From the NCBI GenBank assembly GCA_964634885.1, contig CAZWLN010000082.1, positions 1 to 14,549 on the forward strand: a DNA stretch of 14,549 nucleotides, read 5' to 3'. Positions 1 through 8,200 of the stretch are shown here, piece by piece. Below the pieces are notes generated by a model, which did no database searches, was not told the origin of the DNA, and was given only the letters and a program-made list of their open reading frames with translations. Position 1 is the first letter of the stretch. Every line of letters begins with the position of its first letter. A program made the translations under genes and the position numbers. The stretch comes from DAINRZ01 sp964634885. GTDB lineage: Bacteria; Bacteroidota; Ignavibacteria; Kapaibacteriales; UBA2268.

Positions 1-25
1 GATTTAGGTGGGGTCTTTCAGATTT

Positions 26-58
26 AACCTTCCGAAGGTTTGGATCCTTCGGAAGATT
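26..58 (-). terminator. Stem-loop downstream of the WG lipoprotein block
   Basis: A perfect 10-bp stem (CTTCCGAAGG at 29-38 against CCTTCGGAAG at 46-55) closes a 7-nt loop. After one mismatch, two further A-T pairs extend it to 26 and 58. It lies 44 nt past the stop of the last minus-strand gene, where a terminator is expected. On the minus strand the stem is followed only by a weak AAATCT stretch, so it could be a poor intrinsic terminator, an mRNA-stabilising hairpin or one copy of a dispersed intergenic palindrome. Its first arm is itself part of a near-palindrome (AACCTTC, C, GAAGGTT), so the RNA could fold in two ways. Confidence 0.4.
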
Positions 59-101
59 GTAGCCTCTACGGGCTTGGAGAAGACTATGATTTCCACAGAG
101 T

Positions 102-1748
102 TTAGCGCCTGGCCCGACGTTTTGTCGGTTTCCTGAGGGTTACCTGCGTCAATTCAGTGAAATTGCTGTCGAGGAAACGCTTACGGTCGAAGAAATAGTC
201 GAGTATCAGGTCGTCATAGTATGTATAGAGCAGGACTGCCGTAGAATCCGTATAGAATATCATCCTGGAGGAATCTGCCCTGAAACCGAACCCCGAACCG
301 ATGAGCCTGAACCACAGCGAACCGACGATGTAGCGCTGTTTGTCGATGGCATTGTGCCTGAGAGTGGTCACTACCCGGTAATTGCGGAGAACAGCGCTGT
401 CTGTGGAAAAACCCGGGATGTTTATGGTGCTGTTGATAATCAATTCATTCTTGTAATTCCATATCTTCCCGGCAGAGAACCTGCCTTTTGCAGAGTCTAT
501 CCTGTATTCTCCGCTGCCGGCCGTCAACCGTGCGGCAATGCTGTCCGGGCTGGTGTACATACCGATGCCGTTGATTGAAGCGCTGTCCAACCGGCCGGCG
601 ATGAGGCTGTCAACATAATTAAGGTCAAAGAAGTCGCTTTTAACTGTCGATTCATAATCAAACAGCTCCCTGTAGTCAGTGTTAATCCTGTAAATACCGT
701 CGTTGTTAACAATTGCGCCGTTCCTGTCGATGACGACATAGCGGTTGTCAAGGAGCATGAAAGCATATTCTGCTATGAAGGGGATGCCTACTCCGTCATA
801 TTCGGGAGTAATGACAAATCTTTCTTTTATGTCGATGAAGCCGGTCCTGCCGTTAATCTCTGCTGCTGCCAGGCCGTTGTAGAAATACAGTGGAGCGCTG
901 TATTTCGGTTCGATCACCACCTTGCCTTCCATGTCGATCAGCCCCCAGAGGCTGCCTTCCCTGAAAGAGGCGCAGCCGTCCATGAAATCTGTAACTTCGA
1001 GCCATGAACTGTGTGGCTTAATGGCCGTAAAGCCTGTATTATCCATAAACCCCCAGCCTTCTGCCGACCTGAAAGCTGCCAGCCCTTCGGCGAAAGGCCT
1101 CAGGTTAAGATATTTTTTACTCAGGGGCATTACTACCTTACCGTCTTTATCGATGAAACCGGCATAGACTCCGTCTTCGACCTTAAGAGCCACCATCGCC
1201 AGGCCCTCCCTGAAACTTGTTACATAGTGCCAGGCGGGCTTGACCGCAACGGCGCCGCTTTTGTCGATGAATCCCCAGCGGCCGTCGAAATTCTGGAATT
1301 TGGCCATGCCTTCAGAGAACATACCGGCTTCGGCTGCAAAGTCAAGTGTGTACACTGTCTCGAAGTCCTCGTTGACGTACGATGGTGAATGATTGGCCTT
1401 AACGACACAGGCCAGGCCCTCGGAAAACAAGGTTGCTTCCCTGAAGCGTGCAAGGGTTACTTTGCCCGCGCTGCTGATGTAATCCCAGGTACCGTCCACA
1501 TTCCTGAAAATGGCGTAGCCTTCGCGGAAAAATGTCGGCTGGGACACGAGTGTCGTGTCGAGGGCAATTGCAGCTTTGCCGTCGAGGAATCCCCATCTGC
1601 CCGTCTTTTGGTTACGGAAAGGAATCAGCTCAATCTCATGTTTGCGTGAGTAGTGTTCTTCACAGCCGTGTGCTGTCAACGCCAGCAGGCAAAGCAGCAG
1701 GAATTTTCCGGCCAGGGTATTAAACGGACGGTTCAATGTAAACCTCAT
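102..1748 (-). CDS. WG-repeat lipoprotein, third gene of a tandem paralogue block
   Basis: This is a predicted envelope lipoprotein of 548 residues with no known enzymatic activity; WG repeats are usually taken as binding or structural modules. I chose the ATG at 1748 because it opens directly onto a signal peptide (MRFTLN...LLLCLLALTAHGC, Cys29 as the lipidation candidate). The lipobox AHGC is weak. The frame stays open upstream to 1910, but that stretch would put 54 extra residues before the signal peptide and overlap the next gene, so I reject it. Nine repeats span about residues 51-346: RWGFLD, TWDYIS, SPSYVN, RWGFID, YAGFID, GWGFMD, LWGLID, RTGFID, RYVVID. Residues 351-548 form a C-terminal region related to that of the two upstream paralogues (shared SDFFD motif at 371-375), ending in a basic tail. 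The two acidic residues after Cys29 recall surface-export signals of Bacteroidota lipoproteins, which is only a hint. No Shine-Dalgarno is obvious. It lies 109 bp after its upstream neighbour. Confidence 0.85.
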   Translation of the reverse strand: MRFTLNRPFNTLAGKFLLLCLLALTAHGCEEHYSRKHEIELIPFRNQKTGRWGFLDGKAAIALDTTLVSQPTFFREGYAIFRNVDGTWDYISSAGKVTLARFREATLFSEGLACVVKANHSPSYVNEDFETVYTLDFAAEAGMFSEGMAKFQNFDGRWGFIDKSGAVAVKPAWHYVTSFREGLAMVALKVEDGVYAGFIDKDGKVVMPLSKKYLNLRPFAEGLAAFRSAEGWGFMDNTGFTAIKPHSSWLEVTDFMDGCASFREGSLWGLIDMEGKVVIEPKYSAPLYFYNGLAAAEINGRTGFIDIKERFVITPEYDGVGIPFIAEYAFMLLDNRYVVIDRNGAIVNNDGIYRINTDYRELFDYESTVKSDFFDLNYVDSLIAGRLDSASINGIGMYTSPDSIAARLTAGSGEYRIDSAKGRFSAGKIWNYKNELIINSTINIPGFSTDSAVLRNYRVVTTLRHNAIDKQRYIVGSLWFRLIGSGFGFRADSSRMIFYTDSTAVLLYTYYDDLILDYFFDRKRFLDSNFTELTQVTLRKPTKRRARR

Positions 1749-1857
1749 GGCTGAATATGCAGCAGTTGCAGCCCAAAATGGCCGTCGGTTGTTAACCTGG
1801 CCTTTAATAAAATTCAAACCGGCGCTATCGCAATATCCAGCACACACGAAGTATGCC

Positions 1858-3453
1858 TCATTTCCCTTGTGAAGTTTTATTCTTTTCTGTTGCCAATTCA
1901 GGTGATACACTGCCTTTCATTGTAAAACTCAGAACCAGTTGTGAACTGACTTTGAGGATGGCAATGGATGAGTACTCAGAGTTGGCAATATAAGAAGAGG
2001 AATCCTGCCTGACGGTAGTATAGCCGGCTTTCTGTGCCATATCCTTAAACGCATCGAACATCAGGCCTAACTTACGGACAAGGTTTTTCGGGAAATAGGC
2101 TGATATCTCCAGTGACCTGAACCTCGAAGTCGTATCTCCAATCGGTTTGTCAAAATCGAAAATATAGCTGTAAGTAAGCTGCCCGGCCCTTGCCTGGGGA
2201 ACTGTCAGTCCCTGGGCGCTGACGACATACTTAAGGCCTTTGCCTTTGATGAAGTCGAGGACAGCAGCGTAATTGGAGTGTGAACCGAGGTTGCAGATGG
2301 TTTTCGGGGTAATGGCGCCGATGAGTGTATCGGTATATAGATGAATGTCGAAAACATCAGTCTGAAGGTATTTATCGATGTCGAGCAACTCATCATAGTC
2401 GAGGCTGATGTCGTAATACTTTGTTTTCCCGTCGTTGACCTGTTTCCCGTCTTTGTCAATAAACAAGATGTCGTTGCCTTTCTTTACAAGAGCCGTTTCG
2501 TTGAAGAAAGGCATGTATATCATGTCGTATTCTGCCGGGATGACCTGTTCGTTGTCGATGTTGACAAAGCCCCACTTGCCGTTGGAACTAATTGCAGCAA
2601 GCCCATTGGCGAATATCAAATTGTTTTCATAGACAGCGTCGATGACAATTTCGCCTTTTGTGTTGATGGCGCCCCATTTTTCACCTTTGAGGAAAGAAGC
2701 ATAGCCGAAGAAGAAGTCGCCGAGCATTTCCCATTCCTTTTTCCCGGACAGTACCTTGTTGCCCTTTGTGTCGAAGACACCCCAGCCGGTCGAATCCCTG
2801 TAAACGGAAACGCCTTCGTTGTAATACCCAATGGAAAGCAGGCCTTTCGACAAGTCGAAAGCTTTGTTGCCCTGTTTGTCGATTATCCAGCTTACCGAAC
2901 CTTCGCCCTGTGTCATATAGACCCTGGCTAAACCTTCCTTGAAACTACCGGCGAAGTCGAACTGGGGCTTGATGGCGACATTGCCTTCTTTGTCAACATA
3001 GCCCCATTTGCCGGCCTTATCCTGGAATTTCGCCAGTCCGTCGGAAAAGCAGCCAGCGAACACTGCGTCGCTCAGCTTGAAAACGGTTTTCAACTCAGTG
3101 TTGACATACTCGGGACAGCTGTTCTCCCTTACGATGCAAGCCATGCCGTCGTTGAACAGGGTGGCGTCAATCATCTTCAGGTCGGCTTTTTCGCCTTTGG
3201 TATTAATGAAATAGTAGTAGCCGTCGGCCATCAGGACACGGGCATAGCCTTCCCTGAAATAGGACGGCTTGTTGTCGAAGACGGGGTCGATGACCTTATT
3301 GCCATTGTTGTCTAAGAAGCCCCATTTACCGCCTTTTATTTCCTGGTAAGGTATGTATTCTATCTTAAGCAGTTCGTAAAGGCTGTCTTTCTTGCCGCAT
3401 GACGACAAAAGTGCAAAGCATATAATAAATAATAATTTTATTCCGGATTTCAT
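1858..3453 (-). CDS. WG-repeat lipoprotein, second gene of a tandem paralogue block
   Basis: This 531-residue protein starts with a clear lipoprotein signal peptide (MKSGIKLLFIICFALLSSC, lipobox LSSC, Cys19 lipidated). Nine repeats cover about residues 43-340: KWGFLD, YYYFIN, CPEYVN, KWGYVD, VSWIID, GWGVFD, KWGAIN, KWGFVN, ILFIDK. They line up one for one with those of its two neighbours, including the degenerate third repeat in which the WG is lost and a Pro-x-Tyr-Val-Asn core remains. After the repeats, residues 345-531 hold the block's shared C-terminal region, with TDVFD at 365-369 and ITPKTICNL at 381-389. An AAAGG about 8 nt before the ATG is a plausible ribosome binding site. It starts 48 bp after the stop of the upstream paralogue, which supports co-transcription. 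It probably sits in the envelope as a non-enzymatic binding or scaffold protein; the ligand is unknown. Confidence 0.9.
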   Translation of the reverse strand: MKSGIKLLFIICFALLSSCGKKDSLYELLKIEYIPYQEIKGGKWGFLDNNGNKVIDPVFDNKPSYFREGYARVLMADGYYYFINTKGEKADLKMIDATLFNDGMACIVRENSCPEYVNTELKTVFKLSDAVFAGCFSDGLAKFQDKAGKWGYVDKEGNVAIKPQFDFAGSFKEGLARVYMTQGEGSVSWIIDKQGNKAFDLSKGLLSIGYYNEGVSVYRDSTGWGVFDTKGNKVLSGKKEWEMLGDFFFGYASFLKGEKWGAINTKGEIVIDAVYENNLIFANGLAAISSNGKWGFVNIDNEQVIPAEYDMIYMPFFNETALVKKGNDILFIDKDGKQVNDGKTKYYDISLDYDELLDIDKYLQTDVFDIHLYTDTLIGAITPKTICNLGSHSNYAAVLDFIKGKGLKYVVSAQGLTVPQARAGQLTYSYIFDFDKPIGDTTSRFRSLEISAYFPKNLVRKLGLMFDAFKDMAQKAGYTTVRQDSSSYIANSEYSSIAILKVSSQLVLSFTMKGSVSPELATEKNKTSQGK

Positions 3454-3501
3454 CAGAGTTACCTTTAATATTTCAATTATATATGATAAAAACTTAAATT
3501 T

Positions 3502-5031
3502 CTATTTAAAATCATACCTGAAGACCATTCTTTGTCCAAGCATGTCAAAACTGCAGACAGCATTGGGATTCTCTACAACGATGGTCCTTTCTTCCTTTAC
3601 GACTTTAAATTCGTTGGCGCTGAGTCTGGCAAGGACGGCGTCCTTGATTGGAACGATCTTCTCCTGGAAGCCGAGGTTAAGCTTGAGTGTGAACACGATT
3701 GACCTGAGCTTGTACTTGGTGCCTTCCGCCCTGAATTTGTAATTGATGGAATAGTCGAGGAAGTTTTCGACAGAACCGGGTTTTGTAATGACCCAGGTCG
3801 AATCGAAAGCATTGAATTTCAGTTGGCCTGTCAGTCCGGCCTTGTTCACGACCTGGTCAAAATCGGCGTTTGCAGACAGGTTGCAGATGCTGTTCGGCGT
3901 CATTGCGGGAAAGAGCGTTGCAAGTATCCTGTCCGTGTCGAAGTAGTCGTTGCGGACAACGTCGCCGATGCCGTAAACATAGAAGAAATTCCTGCCTACG
4001 GTTTTCATTTTTGCATTACCTGTGGGCTTACCTTCTTTATTTATGAAAATGAAATCGTTGCCCTGTTTGACGATGGCGTTCTCACCCAGGAAAGGCAGTA
4101 CGAGGTCGTCGAACTGAGGTTTGATGAGTTCGTTGCCCTGTAGGTCGATGAAACCGACTTTGTTGTCTTTCATCATGGCGCCGAGGTTGTTGTAGAACAT
4201 ACAGGGGTTGAGAAGCGAAGGTTTAATTACGAAAGCGCCGGTCTTGTCGATGACGCCCCATTGCCCGTTGACACACACGGAAGCGTAGCCGTTCTTGTAA
4301 TCTGTAACGGCGCTCCATTCGAGAACCGGTTTGACGGCAATGGCTCCGGTCTTGTCGAAGAATCCCCATCCGTTGCCGTCGAAGAAAGCGGCCATTCCGT
4401 CGCTGAAGTAGCGTATCTTCGCGTATTTTTCATAATCGAGTTTAGCAATTATCTTTCCTTTCGTGTCGATGAAAGCCTTGTAGGGAACAAGCCCGGAGTC
4501 TTTAGCTTCGATCAGGGCGAGGCCTTCGCTGAAACTTTCGGCGTGGTCATAGACAGGGGGAAGGACAACATCTCCCGAGGCATTGATGAATCCCCACATC
4601 TGGTTGTATAGCTTGAATCTTGCCATGCCGTCCGAGAAAGCAGCAACTTCCTGGTAATTGTTCATTTCCAGTACGGTTTTGAACTCTTTATCGACGAAAA
4701 CCGGACTTTTGTTTTCTTCAACCACCAGCGCCAGCCCTTCTGAGAAATAGGTAGCGTAGAGATAGTCTTTGTTCATCAGCTTCCCGGCCTGGTCGATGTA
4801 GTCGAATTTGCCGTTCTTTTTCCTGATTACTGCGAACCCTTCACGGAAATAGGTGGGTTCGGTTTCAAAGACAGGTTTAATAACTATGTTGCCGTTAATG
4901 TCGGCAAAACCCCAGAGACTGTCCTGCACCTGGCACGGTATCATGGTAATCTCAGGCTTTGGGCTGTTACTTCCACATGCTGCAATCGACAGCAAAACAA
5001 CAAGAATAATTAATGTAAATCGAATTTTCAT
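3502..5031 (-). CDS. WG-repeat lipoprotein, first gene of a tandem paralogue block
   Basis: This 509-residue protein is counted from the ATG at 5031, which opens onto a lipoprotein signal peptide (MKIRFTLIILVVLLSIAAC, lipobox IAAC, Cys19). The frame is open for 20 further residues to 5091, but that would add a second hydrophobic stretch before the signal peptide and reach into the AT-rich promoter region, so I reject it. Nine WG-type repeats occupy about residues 39-335: LWGFAD, KFDYID, SPVFVD, MWGFIN, YKAFID, GWGFFD, QWGVID, KVGFID, DFIFIN. The shared C-terminal region follows, with NDYFD at 361-365 and MTPNSICNL at 377-385, close to the ITPKTICNL of the next gene. It is the promoter-proximal member of the block and is divergent from the acyl-CoA synthetase fusion. 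The family is known only as repeat-containing envelope proteins; a catalytic role is not visible. Confidence 0.9.
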   Translation of the reverse strand: MKIRFTLIILVVLLSIAACGSNSPKPEITMIPCQVQDSLWGFADINGNIVIKPVFETEPTYFREGFAVIRKKNGKFDYIDQAGKLMNKDYLYATYFSEGLALVVEENKSPVFVDKEFKTVLEMNNYQEVAAFSDGMARFKLYNQMWGFINASGDVVLPPVYDHAESFSEGLALIEAKDSGLVPYKAFIDTKGKIIAKLDYEKYAKIRYFSDGMAAFFDGNGWGFFDKTGAIAVKPVLEWSAVTDYKNGYASVCVNGQWGVIDKTGAFVIKPSLLNPCMFYNNLGAMMKDNKVGFIDLQGNELIKPQFDDLVLPFLGENAIVKQGNDFIFINKEGKPTGNAKMKTVGRNFFYVYGIGDVVRNDYFDTDRILATLFPAMTPNSICNLSANADFDQVVNKAGLTGQLKFNAFDSTWVITKPGSVENFLDYSINYKFRAEGTKYKLRSIVFTLKLNLGFQEKIVPIKDAVLARLSANEFKVVKEERTIVVENPNAVCSFDMLGQRMVFRYDFK

Positions 5032-5224
5032 ATCCAATTCCCGAATAAAAACAATATAAAAAAGTAAATTAATAAAAATTATTAATACCATAATAATCTA
5101 TTGATTATTACAGTAAAAAAATATTCCATTATTAAAGAAAAATATAGAGTATTATTGATGAAAAATTTATTAATTTAATTTTAATAATTATTATGTCTTA
5201 TTGTTCATAAAGAACAAGCGGAGT
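5032..5224. promoter_or_regulatory. AT-rich divergent promoter region with inverted repeats
   Basis: These 193 bp separate two divergent genes and are far more AT-rich than the coding DNA around them. They hold perfect inverted repeats: TAATAATC/GATTATTA (5091-5098 and 5103-5110, 4-nt spacer), ATTAATAA/TTATTAAT (5068-5075 and 5079-5086, 3-nt spacer), TTATTAA/TTAATAA (5167-5173 and 5181-5187) and the 12-bp palindrome TAATAATTATTA (5182-5193). Some of this is expected by chance in such DNA; the first one, which contains G and C, is the best operator candidate. No full TAnnTTTG element is present on either strand. TATTATTG at 5150-5157 is the nearest plus-strand match. Both divergent transcripts must start here or close by. 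Confidence 0.55.
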
Positions 5225-8200
5225 ATGAAGAACGAATATTACGACCTGAGGAATTTCCTGTATGAGCTGAGAGAAAGCAGTATTATCAAAACCGGCAGGG
5301 TCAATATTCCGGAATTGCTGATCTCTTCCAATGTAATGAAGCTCATCGGCAGATTGTCTGAAGAAACAGATATTAACAGCGAAATAAAGTCGCTGATGCA
5401 CGAAAGCCTCAATGTTACCGGCAACAGCGAATTCCTGCAGTGCCTCGACCAGGACAGCCTGAGCCGCTGGGTTGAGATTGCTCTCATCATGGTTCAAAAA
5501 TCCGATTACTCCCTCTACGACCTGTTCACGAGCCGTGTAAACGACCATCCCGGAAGGGCGCTGTTCAGGGACATGAGCAGCGCCTTACCCGAGGAATGGA
5601 GCTACCGCCAGGTTTCGAGAATAGTAGAGGAAATGGCTGCCGTTTTTCACAGCATTCACGAGCAGGCGGGCCGGCCCGGCGTTGAGCCGCGTGTAGCCAT
5701 TCTCTGCGACAACTCTGTTGCAAGTGCCTGCTGCGACCTTGCCTGCCTGATGTACGACATTCCCGACACCCCTTTGAACACTCACTTCGATCCTGAGATT
5801 CTTACAGGCATATTCGATTCGATGGGCATCAACATCGTCGTTACCGACACAGAACAGAGATGGCAACGGCTCGAGGAAATGAGGGGATCGACAAAAGAGC
5901 CCTATCTTATTATCACTACAAATCCGCTTATTGCCGGGGACGACAAGCAGACATTCTTCCTGGGGGAATACTGCAAGAAACTTAATAAGGCTGAAATCGA
6001 CAGGATTCTCCTCAAGCGTAAGAGAAGGAATATACGCCAGGTAGCAACCGTAATGTACACTTCGGGAAGTACCGGTAAACCCAAGGGTGTAGCTTTCTCG
6101 CTGTACAACGTCGTTTCAAAACGCTTTGCCAGGGCTGCCGCGGTACCGAAGGTAGGTATCAATGAAACATTTCTCTGCTTCCTGCCTTTGTTTCACACTT
6201 TCGGACGCTACCTCGAATTGATCGGAAGCATATACTGGCATGGAACCTATGTCTTTACCGGCAATCCCTCTACAGATACATTAATGGCTTTGTTCCCTAA
6301 GACGGAACCTTCGGTTTTCATCAGCGTACCACTTCGGTGGCAGCAGCTCTACGACAGATGTATGGAACTGTTCGAAGGAGCCGACAGTTCCGATTATTAT
6401 CAACTGTTCCGACAGGTTACCGGCAACAATCTCAAGTGGGGGCTCTCAGCTGCCGGCTACCTCGACCCAAAAGTATTCCTGATGTTCCACAACTATGGTG
6501 TGGAGCTTTGCAGCGGATTCGGCATGACAGAAGCTACCGGCGGCATTACAATGACTCCTCCCGGCAGGTATATCGAAAAAACCACGGGCATACCTCTTCC
6601 CGGCGTCGCAACCAGGTTCAGGGAGACGGGTGAGATGGAGATCAGCGGCCACTACATTGCACGGTACTTTGACGAGTTCGCCATCGATGATGAACTGCCC
6701 TACCCTGCGAACAACGAGACGGATTACTGGCTTTCCACAGGAGACGTCTTCAAGGTACTGCCCTCCGGCTACTATGAAATCGTGGACAGGGTCAAGGATA
6801 TATACAAAAACAACAAAGGCCAGACAATTGCCCCGAGAGTCGTCGAGATGAAGTTCTCAGGCATTGCCGGCTTTCGGAATACTTTCCTCGTCGGTGACGG
6901 CAAACCCTATAACGTACTTTTCATCGTTCCGGATTTCAACGATGAATTGCTGATGACTTCACCGGAACACATCCAAAGAGAGTATTTCCACCAGATAATT
7001 AATGCAGCAAACGCCGGCTTGGCGCCCTATGAACGGGTGATCAACTTTACACTGCTCGACAGGGACTTCAGGATTGAACTCGGTGAACTGACACCCAAGG
7101 GCTCCTTCAACAGGAAGGCAATAACCGAGAACTTCTCTGCCGTGATTGCCGAACTGTACCAAAGCAATTACATCACTTTCTATATAAGCGGCCTGAAGAT
7201 ACAGGTGCCGCGCTGGTTTTTCCGCGACCTGGGCATTCTCGAAGACGACATCATCGGTCGGGACGACTGCCTGTACGACAGGCGACGGAAGCTGAAACTG
7301 ACAGTCCTCAAAGGTGAAAGCGGGGACAGCTACCAGATTGGCGACCTGGTCTATTTTCTTGACGACAAAGCTTTCGACCTGGGAAAATTCTCCCAGCAGC
7401 CCCTACTGTGGGCAGGCAACCCCGAAATGGTTGTCTTCTGCCCCTGCATCGAGGGTTGGGACACAAACACCGGAAAGGTATCGACACAGGTACAAAGGCC
7501 GTCAAAGCTTAAACCGGCCTATACGACCGGACCGTTCAACACCCTGAAGAAGATCAGGGATGCAGGCCTTGTTACCCTCAATTCACAGTTGTGCACCATC
7601 CTTTTTGGCGGCGGCGATATTGCCCTGGCGACACTGCTGGACATTGAACCGGTACTGAAAGAGTCTCAGGGCAGGATTACGGAATTGATCAGGAGAAGGC
7701 TGGAAGCCCTTGCCCGCCACAGCAATGAAACCATCAGGTGCCAGGCGTACAGGATTCTCCTCGTGGACGAACCTTCACCCGATTACAGTAAGCCCTTCCC
7801 CTCATTCCTCGAGTCGGGGCTTTCGTTCCTCAACGAACAGTCCATCAGGGAAATTGCCCGTAACAAGATGGAGAAAATGAGGCTGGAACTGTTGAGGAAG
7901 AGACTTTTCAATTACAGGGTTCAACTTCAGTGGCCCTGCTCGGAAGTGATGAGAAATCAGTTCAGCTCGGTTTTCACCATGCTCGTCAATTTTGTAAGAT
8001 ACAACCCGGAATACTACGAGCCTGTGAGGATTGAACTCACTAACTGGCTGCTGATGGACCAGGACCCGCAACTGGCAGAAATTGCCAGGTCCCGTTTCGA
8101 CGAGTTGTCGGAACTGTACGAGTCGATACTCAACAGCAGTTCACCGGCCTATACACCGGAGCAATGGCTTGAGAAAATTGTCTTCGACGACGACCTGAAC

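Noticed and set aside
1749..1910. Upstream in-frame extension of the third WG lipoprotein (54 residues)
   Set aside because: It places residues before a clear signal peptide and overlaps the preceding gene; the ATG at 1748 is better.
5032..5091. Upstream start for the first WG lipoprotein at 5091
   Set aside because: It adds 20 hydrophobic residues in front of a complete lipoprotein signal peptide and lies in the promoter region.
5201..5224. TTG start for the acyl-CoA synthetase fusion
   Set aside because: The ATG at 5225 is preferred; neither start has a good Shine-Dalgarno, so this is a judgement and not proof.
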